Part shown: in pieces, positions 44,170 to 52,632 of the stretch | Layout of the letters: each line of letters begins with the position of its first letter | Numbering within the stretch: the stretch's first letter is position 1 | Assembly: GCA_964484125.1 (NCBI GenBank) | Contig: CAZAEK010000011.1 | Span: 1 to 52,632 of the forward strand | DNA from: DSSM01 sp964484125 | Lineage (GTDB): Bacteria; Bacteroidota; Ignavibacteria; Tepidaquicellales; Tepidaquicellaceae | Direction: 5' to 3' | DNA length: 52,632 nt | Position numbers and translations under genes: made by a program | The notes under the pieces: model-generated | The model's input: only the letters and a program-made list of their open reading frames with translations | What the model was told of the DNA's origin: nothing | The model's database searches: none

Positions 44170-44400
44170 ATCCCGTAGGGATAACACGTTTGTAGAAAAA
44201 GAATATATCTTCCTTTCCTACAAACATCTGACCCCTGACAGGGTCACTTTCTTAAGGTTTTTTTTATCCCGTAGGGATAACACGTTTGTAGAGAAAGAAT
44301 ATATCTTCCTTTCCTACAAACATCTGACCCCTGACGGGGTCACTTTCTTAAAGGTTTTTTTATCCCGTAGGGATAACACGTTTGTAGAAAAAGAATATAT
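44161..44400. repeat. 2.5 tandem copies of a ~96-bp palindrome-bearing repeat
   Basis: Copies start at 44161 (95 bp), 44256 (97 bp) and 44353 (about 48 bp, truncated). Each unit holds a T-run, the palindrome ATCCCGTAGGGAT, an arm TTTGTAG, a spacer, the inverse arm CTACAAA, and a hairpin GACCCC-TGAC-GGGGTC (one mismatch in copy 1). Copies differ by single-base length changes in homopolymers and a few substitutions, so duplication is recent. The CTACAAACAT arm plus hairpin recurs at 10526-10554. Confidence 0.93.
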
Positions 44401-44590
44401 ACTTCACCTTCTAAAAATTTTTTCATACAAAATAAATACATATTTTCTCAACTTTTTAATCGCTATTTTTATTTCAAAATAATAAAAGTTCCCGTTTCTT
44501 GAATTTTATAAATTACCTCTTTGTTTATCATTATAACACCGTGGCAAAATCTAATTTTAAAAAACGGTAATAAACATAAACAAAAAAACT
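44401..44590. other. AT-rich leader upstream of the suf operon
   Basis: Together with the terminator and repeats, 488 bp separate the protease gene from sufB. This last 190 bp has no ORF of note and no clear hairpin. It presumably holds the suf promoter. A TTGAAT at 44499 and TATAAC at 44532 are present but spaced too far apart to call a sigma-70 site. No Shine-Dalgarno precedes sufB. Confidence 0.5.
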
Positions 44591-46030
44591 ATGAGTAGTG
44601 AAGATATCATAACGCAAAAAATTCAAACAGAATATGAATACGGATTTACATCCGATATTGAAATGGAAGCATTCCCAAAAGGATTAAACGAAGATATCGT
44701 TACTGCCATTTCAAAAAAGAAAAATGAACCCGAATGGATGCTCGAATGGCGACTGAAAGCTTTTGCGCATTGGAAAACTATGAAAGAACCGGAATGGGCA
44801 AAAGTTAATTACCCCAAAATTGACTATCAGGATATTATATATTTTGCCGCTCCTAAAAAAGGCAAACTCAATTCACTCGATGAACTCGATCCGAAAATCA
44901 AGGAAACCTATGATAAGCTCGGAATCCCTCTCGTTGAACAGCAGTTCCTTGCTGGCGTCGCTGTTGACGCAGTGCTCGATTCCGTTTCAGTCGTTACCAC
45001 TTACAGGGAAAAACTATCTGACCTCGGAATTATTTTCTGCTCAATCAGCGAAGCACTCCAGAATCATCCTGATTTAGTCCGTAAATATATCGGAACAGTT
45101 GTACCCTATCAGGATAATTATTTCGCAGCACTTAACTCTGCCGTATTCAGCGATGGCTCCTTCGTCTATATACCTAAAGGGGTCAGATGTCCTATGGAAC
45201 TCTCAACATATTTCAGAATCAATGCTGAAAATACAGGACAGTTCGAAAGAACACTTATTGTTGCAGATGACAATGCCTATGTAAGCTATCTCGAAGGATG
45301 CACAGCTCCGATGCGTGATGAAAATCAGCTCCATGCTGCAGTAGTCGAATTAATTGCCTTTGATAACGCTGAAATAAAATATTCAACTGTACAAAACTGG
45401 TATCCCGGCAATGAAGAAGGTAAAGGCGGAGTTTATAACTTTGTAACTAAAAGAGGTCTCTGTGCCGGATTCAGTTCAAAAATTTCATGGACTCAGGTCG
45501 AAACCGGCTCTGCCATTACCTGGAAATATCCAAGTTGCATTTTAAGAGGTGATAATTCCATAGGCGAATTCTATTCAGTCGCACTTACTAATAACTATCA
45601 GCAGGCAGATACCGGAAGCAAAATGGTTCACCTTGGAAAAAACACAAAGAGCAGAATTGTTTCCAAAGGTATATCTGCAGGTTTCAGTCAGAATAGTTAC
45701 AGAGGACTTGTAAAAGTTTCAGAAAACGCAGTCAACGCAAGAAATTACTCTCAATGCGATTCGCTTCTTATGGGAGATAAATGCGGTGCTCATACATTTC
45801 CTTATTTTGATATACACAACAGCACTGCAACGGTTGAACACGAAGCTACCACCTCTAAAATCAACGAAGAGATTCTCTTCTACTGCCAGCAGAGAGGTCT
45901 CTCCGAAGAAGCCGCTATCGCTTTGATTGTTAATGGATATGCCAAAGAAGTGTTGAATAATCTACCGATGGAATTTGCTGTCGAAGCTCAGAAACTCCTT
46001 GCCATTTCACTCGAAGGCAGTGTAGGATAA
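44591..46030 (+). CDS. sufB: Fe-S cluster assembly scaffold protein SufB
   Basis: SufB is the scaffold subunit of the SufBC2D complex that builds Fe-S clusters. The 479-residue product is typical in length and contains 'YQDIIYFAAPKK', 'AVFSDGSFVYIPKGVRCPMELSTYFRIN', 'YLEGCTAPM', and the C-terminal 'EHEATTSKINEEILFYCQQRGLSEEAAIALIVNGY' with the conserved Cys and Glu region. It opens the operon sufB-C-D-S-E-T and is followed 32 bp later by sufC. Confidence 0.97.
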   Translation: MSSEDIITQKIQTEYEYGFTSDIEMEAFPKGLNEDIVTAISKKKNEPEWMLEWRLKAFAHWKTMKEPEWAKVNYPKIDYQDIIYFAAPKKGKLNSLDELDPKIKETYDKLGIPLVEQQFLAGVAVDAVLDSVSVVTTYREKLSDLGIIFCSISEALQNHPDLVRKYIGTVVPYQDNYFAALNSAVFSDGSFVYIPKGVRCPMELSTYFRINAENTGQFERTLIVADDNAYVSYLEGCTAPMRDENQLHAAVVELIAFDNAEIKYSTVQNWYPGNEEGKGGVYNFVTKRGLCAGFSSKISWTQVETGSAITWKYPSCILRGDNSIGEFYSVALTNNYQQADTGSKMVHLGKNTKSRIVSKGISAGFSQNSYRGLVKVSENAVNARNYSQCDSLLMGDKCGAHTFPYFDIHNSTATVEHEATTSKINEEILFYCQQRGLSEEAAIALIVNGYAKEVLNNLPMEFAVEAQKLLAISLEGSVG

Positions 46031-46062
46031 TTTTATAAAATGATTAAAAAACTAAAAACAAT

Positions 46063-46824
46063 ATGCTAATAATAAAAGACTTAAAAGCTAAAGTTGAAGA
46101 TAAAGAAATTCTTAAAGGAATTAACCTTGAAGTAAAACCCGGTGAAATCCACGCAATCATGGGACCAAATGGCTCAGGTAAAAGCACTCTTGCCTCTGTT
46201 CTCGCAGGAAAAGAAGGATACGAAGTAACAGGCGGAGAAGTTCTCTACGAAGGAAAAAATCTCCTTGAACTCGACCCGGAAGAAAGAGCTGCAGAAGGAA
46301 TATTTCTTGCATTCCAATACCCCGTTGAAATTCCCGGAGTATCAAATGCTAATTTTATGAAAACCGCAATCAATGAAATCAGAAAATATAAAGGATTGGA
46401 ACCAATCAAATCCACTGAATTTCTTAAAATGATGAAGGAAAAAGCAAAGCTTGTTGATCTCAACCCGGAAATGATAAGCAGATTTGTAAATGTAGGATTT
46501 TCCGGCGGTGAGAAAAAAAGAAATGAAATTTTCCAGCTTGCTATGCTCGACCCCAAACTCTCAATCCTCGATGAAACTGATTCAGGTCTCGATATTGATG
46601 CATTGAAAATAGTCGGCGATGGTGTAAATAAAATCAAAGATGGTAAAAAATCTTTCATCGTTATTACACACTATCAGCGGCTTCTCAATTACATAATCCC
46701 TGATTTTGTTCACATTCTATACAACGGCAGAATAATCAAAACAGGCGGTAAAGAGCTCGCTCTCGAACTCGAAGAAAACGGCTATGACTTTATTAAAGAA
46801 TCAGAACAAATTAACATCGCATAG
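46063..46824 (+). CDS. sufC: Fe-S cluster assembly ATPase SufC
   Basis: SufC is the ABC-type ATPase that drives the SufBCD scaffold. The 253-residue product has Walker A GPNGSGKST (34-42), the SufC-specific 'FLAFQYPVEIPGVSNANFM', the ABC signature FSGGEKKRNEI and Walker B 'LSILDETDSGLDIDAL'. It is soluble, with no membrane partner, as expected for Suf. sufD follows 5 bp later. Confidence 0.97.
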   Translation: MLIIKDLKAKVEDKEILKGINLEVKPGEIHAIMGPNGSGKSTLASVLAGKEGYEVTGGEVLYEGKNLLELDPEERAAEGIFLAFQYPVEIPGVSNANFMKTAINEIRKYKGLEPIKSTEFLKMMKEKAKLVDLNPEMISRFVNVGFSGGEKKRNEIFQLAMLDPKLSILDETDSGLDIDALKIVGDGVNKIKDGKKSFIVITHYQRLLNYIIPDFVHILYNGRIIKTGGKELALELEENGYDFIKESEQINIA

Positions 46825-46829
46825 AAAAA

Positions 46830-48149
46830 ATGAATACTAAAACTGATTTAAAAGAAAAATTACTGAAAGATTTCTCAGAACTCGAAAAATCACTGAACGG
46901 AAGCGCTAACCACGAACTGCAAAATATTAAAAAAGATGCTATCAATACATTTGATGAACTCGGCTTTCCTCACAGAAAAATCGAAGAGTGGAGATTCACT
47001 CACGTAAATCAACTTGTAAAATATCCGTTCAACCCCGATGGGTTTTTTAAACAGATTAAAATCAGTAAATCTGAACTTGAAAAATATCTGATTCCGAAAC
47101 TCGAAGTAAATCTTGTTGTACTCGTAAACGGAATCTATGACAATAAACTTTCCAAAATAAAAGATGATATCAAAGGCGGCTATATCGGAAGTCTTAAATC
47201 TGCTCTTGACACACATTACGCCGAACTGAGTAATCTCTATGCTAAAATTGCCGGCTATAAAAAAGACCCATTCGCCGCACTAAATACTGCATTTGCAAAT
47301 GACGGCGTATATATCTCAGTTCCGCAGGATACTAAGCTGAAATATCCCGTACTTATTCTACACCTCACCGGCTCAGATAAAGAAGAAATTATCTCTCAGC
47401 CGAGAATTATTATCAATGCAGGTAAATTCTCAACATCTGAAATTATTGAAATATCTGAAACCGTTGGTAAAAAAGTATCTTTCCTGAATTCAGTAACTGA
47501 GATTTCACTTGCTGAAAATTCCAAAGTATCTCATTATAAAATACAGAACGAAAGCGATTATTCATTTAATATCGGAACAACTCAGGTATTGCAGAACCAA
47601 AACAGCATTATAGAATCCTATGTAATAAGCTGGGGCGGAGAACTTATCAGAAATAATTTCAATACTCTGTTCAATGGCAAAGATTCCCAGTGCTTTATGA
47701 ATGGTATTTATCTCTGCAAAGGAAAACAGTTAATTGATAACCACACACTCGCAGACCACGCCGTACCAAACTGCTACAGCAACGAACTCTACAAAGGAAT
47801 TATTGACGATAATGCTGCTGCAGTATTCAACGGGAAAATTCTCGTAAGGCAGGATGCTCAGAAAACAAACGCATATCAGTCAAATAAAAATATTCTATTA
47901 AGCGAAAAAGCGGATATAAACTCAATACCTCAGCTTGAAATATTTGCCGATGATGTAAAATGCAGCCACGGTGCAACCACAGGTCAGCTCAACCCGGATG
48001 AATTATTCTATCTCAGGGCAAGAGGAATTAAGGAAAAGAAAGCTAAAAAAATCCTGCTATATGCTTTTCTCGAAGAAGTAATTATGAATATAAATAACGA
48101 ACCCATTAAAGCATACCTTGAAAAAATGCTCGAAAAAAAATTAAAATGA
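46830..48149 (+). CDS. sufD: Fe-S cluster assembly protein SufD
   Basis: SufD is the SufB-related subunit of the scaffold, needed for iron acquisition. The 439-residue product shows 'HRKIEEWRFTHV', 'PFAALNTAFANDGVYISVP', and the C-terminal SufBD helix domain with 'VKCSHGATTGQLNPDELFYLRARGI', which contains the conserved His. It lies between sufC and sufS with gaps of 5 and 7 bp. Confidence 0.96.
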   Translation: MNTKTDLKEKLLKDFSELEKSLNGSANHELQNIKKDAINTFDELGFPHRKIEEWRFTHVNQLVKYPFNPDGFFKQIKISKSELEKYLIPKLEVNLVVLVNGIYDNKLSKIKDDIKGGYIGSLKSALDTHYAELSNLYAKIAGYKKDPFAALNTAFANDGVYISVPQDTKLKYPVLILHLTGSDKEEIISQPRIIINAGKFSTSEIIEISETVGKKVSFLNSVTEISLAENSKVSHYKIQNESDYSFNIGTTQVLQNQNSIIESYVISWGGELIRNNFNTLFNGKDSQCFMNGIYLCKGKQLIDNHTLADHAVPNCYSNELYKGIIDDNAAAVFNGKILVRQDAQKTNAYQSNKNILLSEKADINSIPQLEIFADDVKCSHGATTGQLNPDELFYLRARGIKEKKAKKILLYAFLEEVIMNINNEPIKAYLEKMLEKKLK

Positions 48150-48156
48150 ATTTACT

Positions 48157-49380
48157 ATGACTGACTACGATGTAAATAAAATAAGAGAAGATTTCCCTAT
48201 ACTCAAAAGAAAAGTAAACGGTAAACAGCTTGTATATCTTGATAATGCCGCAACAACTCAGAAACCGCAGTATGTTCTCGATTCATTGCTCAACTATTAC
48301 AAAAATACAAACAGCAATGTCCATAGGGGAGTCCATACTCTCAGCGAGGAAGCAACCGATGAATATGAATCCGCAAGGGAATACATCAGAAAATATATCA
48401 ACAGCTCAAAATCATCTGAAATAATTTTTGTAAGAGGCACAACTGAAGCAATCAATCTCGTAGCATCATCTTACGGCTCTGAACACATAAACCCGGGCGA
48501 TGAAATTATTATCTCTGCAATAGAACACCATTCCAATATCGTCCCATGGCAAATGCTTTGTGAAAGAAAAAATGCAAAACTGAAAATCATTCCCGTAAAT
48601 GACAGCGGCGAATTATTAATTGACAAATATAAAAATCTTTTCACAGAAAAAACCAGACTCGTATCAGTCGTACATATTTCAAATGCTCTCGGAACTCTAA
48701 ATCCCGTAAAAGAAATAATCAGCATTGCTCATAATAACGGCGTTCCAGTAATGCTTGACGGAGCACAATCAATCCAGCACATGAAAATAGATGTACGCGA
48801 ACTCGATGTTGATTTCTTCGCATTCTCAGGACATAAAGTCTATGCACCTACAGGAATAGGCGTTCTCTACGGAAAAGAATCACTGCTCGAAAAAATGCCC
48901 CCATATCACGGCGGTGGCGAAATGATTAAATCAGTATCATTCGAAAAAACAACCTATAACGATTTACCATATAAATTCGAAGCTGGCACTCCGGATATTG
49001 AAGGACCAATTGCATTAAAATCTGCATTTGAATACATTCAGAATATCGGACTTGAAAAAATAAGCATATACGAAGATGAATTACTGCAATATGCAACTGA
49101 CCAGCTCTCTCATATTGAAAATATCAGATTCATAGGAACTGCAAAAGAAAAGAAAAGCGTTGTAAGTTTTCTTTGCGGAAATATTCACCCCTATGATACG
49201 GGAACTATTCTCAATAACCTCGGCATTGCTGTCAGAACAGGTCATCATTGTGCCGAACCTGTAATGAAAAGATTCAACATACCCGGAACTGTAAGGGCTT
49301 CTTTTGCACTCTATAATACAAAAGAAGAAATTGATTACTTAATCGAAGGAATTAAAAAAGCAAATAAAATGCTTTCATAA
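48157..49380 (+). CDS. sufS: Cysteine desulfurase SufS
   Basis: SufS is a PLP-dependent group II cysteine desulfurase that supplies sulfur for Fe-S clusters. The 407-residue product contains 'YLDNAATTQKP', 'NVHRGVHTLS', the PLP lysine Lys227 in FSGHKVYAPTG, and the catalytic Cys365 in RTGHHCAEP. It lies upstream of its partner sufE by 18 bp. Confidence 0.97.
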   Translation: MTDYDVNKIREDFPILKRKVNGKQLVYLDNAATTQKPQYVLDSLLNYYKNTNSNVHRGVHTLSEEATDEYESAREYIRKYINSSKSSEIIFVRGTTEAINLVASSYGSEHINPGDEIIISAIEHHSNIVPWQMLCERKNAKLKIIPVNDSGELLIDKYKNLFTEKTRLVSVVHISNALGTLNPVKEIISIAHNNGVPVMLDGAQSIQHMKIDVRELDVDFFAFSGHKVYAPTGIGVLYGKESLLEKMPPYHGGGEMIKSVSFEKTTYNDLPYKFEAGTPDIEGPIALKSAFEYIQNIGLEKISIYEDELLQYATDQLSHIENIRFIGTAKEKKSVVSFLCGNIHPYDTGTILNNLGIAVRTGHHCAEPVMKRFNIPGTVRASFALYNTKEEIDYLIEGIKKANKMLS

Positions 49381-49398
49381 ATAAAATAAGCTATTGCG

Positions 49399-49815
49399 AT
49401 GTCAACTATAAAAGAAATTGAAGATGAAATTATTGAGGAATTTTCGATGTTTGAAGATTGGAACCAGAAATATGAATACCTTATCGAACTCGGAAAAGAC
49501 CTCGATTTAATTGATGAAAAATTTAAAACTGATGAATATAAAGTCAGCGGTTGTCAGTCTCAGGTTTGGATTAACACTGAATTCAAAGATGGGAAAATTT
49601 ATTTCAAAGCGGATAGCGATGCAATTATCACAAAAGGTATAATTGCACTGCTTGTAAGAGTACTCTCAGGCCAGAAACCTGAAGATATTCTAAATGCAGA
49701 TTTAAGTTTCTTAGATAAAATCGGAATGAAAGAACACCTCTCAATGAACAGGGCTAACGGACTAACATCAATGATTAACAGAATGAAATCAGAAACATCA
49801 AAGTTTATAAAATAA
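49399..49815 (+). CDS. sufE: Cysteine desulfuration protein SufE
   Basis: SufE accepts persulfide sulfur from SufS and passes it to SufB. The 138-residue product has the acceptor Cys52 in the motif VSGCQSQVW, and the typical 'KGIIALLVRVLSGQ' segment. Length matches the family. It is encoded between sufS and the SufT-like gene, with gaps of 18 and 5 bp. Confidence 0.96.
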   Translation: MSTIKEIEDEIIEEFSMFEDWNQKYEYLIELGKDLDLIDEKFKTDEYKVSGCQSQVWINTEFKDGKIYFKADSDAIITKGIIALLVRVLSGQKPEDILNADLSFLDKIGMKEHLSMNRANGLTSMINRMKSETSKFIK

Positions 49816-49820
49816 AAAAA

Positions 49821-50171
49821 ATGTCAGAGGAAGAAAAAAATACTGAACAACCCAAAGAAGTAAATCTTGACGAACTCAAAGAAGAAGTCATAAAGGTCTT
49901 ACAAAAATGCTATGACCCCGAAATACCTGTAAATATTTATGACCTCGGATTAATATATGATATAAAACTTGCAACAAACGGAGATGTACTAGTGATTATG
50001 ACTCTGACCTCTCCTGCCTGCCCTGTTGCCGGCTCATTACCCGCCGAAGTGCAGGAAAAACTCCGCGAACACCCTATGGTAAACGATGCCAGAGTTGAAG
50101 TTACTTTCGACCCGCCATGGGATTTTACTAAAATGTCTGAAGAAGCTAAACTCGAACTCGGCTTTCTGTAA
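49821..50171 (+). CDS. sufT: SufT-like MIP18-family (DUF59) protein
   Basis: The 116-residue MIP18-family protein helps Fe-S cluster maturation in bacteria where it is linked to suf operons. Motifs are 'YDPEIPVNIYDLGLIYDI', the conserved TSPACPVAGSLP with Cys67, and a C-terminal 'VTFDPPWDFTKMSEEAKLELG'. It is the last suf gene and ends 4 bp from the convergent TPR gene, with no visible terminator between them. Confidence 0.93.
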   Translation: MSEEEKNTEQPKEVNLDELKEEVIKVLQKCYDPEIPVNIYDLGLIYDIKLATNGDVLVIMTLTSPACPVAGSLPAEVQEKLREHPMVNDARVEVTFDPPWDFTKMSEEAKLELGFL

Positions 50172-50175
50172 AATC

Positions 50176-52512
50176 TTATTGCTCAATTAAATTCTGCCTT
50201 ATTATCGTATCCTGCGGAAGCGGTATCATTAAAGTGTCCCCTGGCGGAAGCTCTATCAAATCTTTTGTTAATTCATCTTCAATAATCTGATTACCCGGAA
50301 TGCTGTCTTTCTTCACAACTGATGTATCTCTCATAACTTTCAATGAATCTCCCGGAGCATTCTCAAATTTTTCAGGTGCTATAATATCAAGTTTTGCAAT
50401 CACTGAAATAGCATATACAGACGAAGGAAATTTCTCCTTCAAAAGCTTGTAATACTTTACCGAACTATCCAACTTATTTAAGTTATTCTCATATATCCAC
50501 CCCAAAGCATAATAAATCTTAGGCAGTTTTTCATTATCAGGATTTAAAGCAAAAATCTCCTTTAATAATTCTGTTGCTCTCTCAGGATTATTTTTCGTAA
50601 GTTCCGACATTGCATTATTATATGCAATCTCTGTTTTATCCTCTTTAATATCAATTAACTCAAGCCCCAATATCCTGCGACATTCATTCGCAACATCAGT
50701 AGCCGGATATTTCTCAATTATCTGTCTGTATAATGACTCCTCTTTCTCGCTCATATTATCTGCCTTATAAATCAGTGCCAGCATAAATGTAGCACGTGCC
50801 TTCCTCAAATCACTGATATCATTCTCAATTATATAATTAAGATAATACTTTGCTGAATCATTTATCTGCATATTGAAATAAAATAACTCCGCAAGCTCAA
50901 AAAATAATAAAAATCTCTTATCAATCTTTGCAGTCCTTATAGAATCCTCAGCACGTTCTATTGCAAGCAATGAATCCCTTGCCCTCTGTTCCCAGTCAAT
51001 CACTGTATCCTTGCGGAGACCTGCTTTCAGAGAAGTATCTTTCGGAAGATTTATTTCCTGAATCGGTTCACCACTTTCGCCCTTATTCTCAGTCGTATCA
51101 AAAGCAATGAAATTTCTGAAACCTCCTGAACCTTTCTCCTTGCCCGGGAAATTAAACTCCTGTTCCTTTCTCTCACTTCCCGGCTTTTTCGCTTCCCTGA
51201 TTTTCCTGTATTTTTCAAGCTCAGGATTTTCAGTAGGGAAGTCTGCTTTAGTAGTATCGCTAAGTTCCGCCTTCAGGGTAAAATACTTATCAAAATTATT
51301 AAACTTCTTTAAACCCTCAGCCGCAAGCTCACTCGAGGGAAATGTCTCAGAACTCTTCTTATAATTTATCGCCGCATTAAAATAATCTCCCTTCTCCTTT
51401 TCATAGTAACTACCTAAATAATAATATGAATCAGCTGCTACCTTTGTACCCGGATAATCAATTATCACATCATAATACTTTTCCAGCGCCTTATCAAATT
51501 TTCGTTTAATAAAATAAATATTTGCAATCTCAAAATCTGCATTCTGCTTCAACTCCGGATAATCCCTGTATTTCCTCGACATCTTCTCAAGCTCTTCCAA
51601 TGCAATATCATATTTCCCGGTTTTATAGGTAATTATTGCTTTATTCAGCTTTGCATAAAACTCAAGATCGAAATTTGAAGTATTATCTATGACTCTCTCA
51701 TAAATTCCTGCGGCTTTAGATATATCAATTAAACTATATATCTTCCCCAGAATAAATAATTTCCTCGCCTTATTATCCTTATCCGAAGTGAAATCAATTG
51801 ACTTTGTAAACTGCTCAATTGCCGCAGTAAAATCTTTCTTCGTCAGAGAAAGAATTGCAAGCTCTTCATAAATTGAGGACTTTATCTCATTATTCTCAGT
51901 CTTAGCCAGAAGATTTCTCAAAATCGTTTCGCCGTCCTGTTTCTTCCTCAACTTTATCTTTGTCCTCGCAAGCAATAAAATCGCCTCATCATACAAACTG
52001 CTCGCAGTCAGCTTTGAAAGAAACTCCTCAAACTTCCTCTCCGCCTGAATGTATTCCTGCATATTATAATAAGATTTTCCGATAAGCAAAACTGCATCAT
52101 CAAAATATCTCGTGTCCTTATTATATTGTAGTATCTTAGAACCAAGCTCTATCACCTTATTAAACTTATCCTTTATTCCTGTGGCTATCGGCGGTATCTG
52201 GTCTAAAGAATCTAACTTCGGATTATATGAAGAAATAAATGCCGCTTCAAGCTCTGTCATCGCCTCCTCATAAGCTTCCTCAGCGCTGAAAAACTTATTA
52301 AAATACGTACCGAAATTCTCCGAACGGTTACCCATAAACATATACTCCACAAAATACTCATAATCCTCATTAAGCGTGGTGTTATAATCCGGATCCGGCG
52401 TTTCAACAAGTTCGCTATCCGGCACTTCATAAGTCCTGTACGAAAGGTGATTACAACTGTAAAAAATCAGTCCGAAAAAAGCACTGATTAAAAAAAGCCT
52501 GAATATTTTCAA
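50176..52512 (-). CDS. Large TPR lipoprotein, possibly PorW/SprE-like
   Basis: The 778-residue protein starts at a TTG (MKIFRLFLISAFFG), with a weak lipobox FYSC (Cys20). About ten TPR-like helix pairs cover two blocks (about residues 100-400 and 530-700), separated by a charged, Lys/Glu/Asp-rich linker. Near the N-terminus 'FGTYFNKFFSAEEAYEEAM' and 'YFDDAVLLIGKSYYNMQEYIQAERKFEEFL' resemble the PorW/SprE lipoprotein of the T9SS. That assignment is tentative; a generic outer-membrane TPR lipoprotein such as a BamD/YbgF relative is the alternative. It converges on sufT. Confidence 0.6.
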   Translation of the reverse strand: MKIFRLFLISAFFGLIFYSCNHLSYRTYEVPDSELVETPDPDYNTTLNEDYEYFVEYMFMGNRSENFGTYFNKFFSAEEAYEEAMTELEAAFISSYNPKLDSLDQIPPIATGIKDKFNKVIELGSKILQYNKDTRYFDDAVLLIGKSYYNMQEYIQAERKFEEFLSKLTASSLYDEAILLLARTKIKLRKKQDGETILRNLLAKTENNEIKSSIYEELAILSLTKKDFTAAIEQFTKSIDFTSDKDNKARKLFILGKIYSLIDISKAAGIYERVIDNTSNFDLEFYAKLNKAIITYKTGKYDIALEELEKMSRKYRDYPELKQNADFEIANIYFIKRKFDKALEKYYDVIIDYPGTKVAADSYYYLGSYYEKEKGDYFNAAINYKKSSETFPSSELAAEGLKKFNNFDKYFTLKAELSDTTKADFPTENPELEKYRKIREAKKPGSERKEQEFNFPGKEKGSGGFRNFIAFDTTENKGESGEPIQEINLPKDTSLKAGLRKDTVIDWEQRARDSLLAIERAEDSIRTAKIDKRFLLFFELAELFYFNMQINDSAKYYLNYIIENDISDLRKARATFMLALIYKADNMSEKEESLYRQIIEKYPATDVANECRRILGLELIDIKEDKTEIAYNNAMSELTKNNPERATELLKEIFALNPDNEKLPKIYYALGWIYENNLNKLDSSVKYYKLLKEKFPSSVYAISVIAKLDIIAPEKFENAPGDSLKVMRDTSVVKKDSIPGNQIIEDELTKDLIELPPGDTLMIPLPQDTIIRQNLIEQ

Positions 52513-52603
52513 ATGTCTTCTGTTTTATACAAATTATTTCTATTATTAGTACAAATCAAGACAAATTTAAAACTCGTACTTTATTAAATTTAATCGCTAT
52601 TTC

Positions 52604-52632
52604 TCCTTCCCGCGAATACCTGTCCTTCCCGC
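52604..52632. repeat. Direct repeat TCCTTCCCGC at the right edge
   Basis: TCCTTCCCGC occurs at 52604-52613 and 52623-52632, 19 bp apart, and the second copy is cut by the window edge. It is GC-rich against an AT-rich background and looks like the start of an interspersed repeat. Confidence 0.6.

Noticed and set aside
44161..44400. CRISPR array
   Set aside because: Units are tandem and nearly identical throughout, with no unique spacers and no cas genes.
44455..44468. 14-mer TTTAATCGCTATTT shared with 52589-52602 as a common regulatory site
   Set aside because: A few 14-mer matches are expected by chance in an AT-rich 52-kb window, and the orientation relative to the nearby genes differs.

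Overview
The window looks like a contig from an AT-rich, Gram-negative member of the Bacteroidota/Chlorobiota assemblage, most likely Ignavibacteria or a close relative. Four things point there: two large secreted proteins with the type IX secretion (T9SS) C-terminal sorting domain of the 'NFPNPFNPST...DILGREVA.LVN...SGVYFYKL' type, T9SS accessory proteins (PorV/PorQ-like, PorD/DUF4835, a possible PorW/SprE), a housekeeping set typical of that group, and weak or absent Shine-Dalgarno sites with frequent TTG/GTG starts. A run of exactly 100 N at 6101-6200 shows that this is a scaffold, probably metagenome-derived. I assign taxonomy from protein style only.

Layout. 0-6.7 kb: mostly minus-strand genes (trxB, a TPR protein, serS, rmlD/rfbD, a broken PfkB kinase, a broken PorV/PorQ-like barrel) with a lone nuoJ on the plus strand. 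6.7-15.9 kb: plus-strand porD/DUF4835, an alpha/beta hydrolase, a T9SS-secreted FG-GAP propeller protein, a small lipoprotein resembling an internally deleted class D beta-lactamase, adenine deaminase, a HIT protein and leuS. 16-26.5 kb: mscS (minus), then der-comM and the replication block dnaN-recF-dciA-gyrB, followed by an outer-membrane protein and uppP, then a single-cysteine thioredoxin-like protein. 27-37.4 kb: minus-strand runs coaD-rsmD-pilM-like-comEA-like, a lipoprotein, and ymdB, DUF1232, M19 dipeptidase, SPFH, purK, ctpA and tmk. 37.5-44.1 kb: DUF218 protein, nusB, a UMF1-type transporter and a gingipain-family C25 protease. 44.1-44.4 kb: a strong terminator and 2.5 tandem copies of a palindrome-bearing repeat. 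44.6-50.2 kb: a complete sufBCDSE-sufT operon. 50.2-52.5 kb: a large TPR lipoprotein (possible PorW/SprE).

How the genes fit together. Most encode core metabolism, translation, replication and Fe-S assembly. The accessory theme is T9SS export: barrel and periplasmic components together with two cargo proteins. ComM, a ComEA-like protein and a PilM-like protein hint at DNA uptake or pilus functions. Third-codon-position bias (C over G in plus-strand genes, G over C in minus-strand genes, by hand sampling) suggests that the minus strand is the leading strand, so the dnaN-gyrB block is probably not next to the origin.

I found no tRNA or rRNA gene, CRISPR array, transposase, phage gene or defence system. 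The most unusual items are the miniature class D beta-lactamase-like lipoprotein (10643-11110), the roughly 95-residue insertion in domain I of the DnaN clamp, and the palindromic repeat family at 10.5 kb and 44.2 kb.
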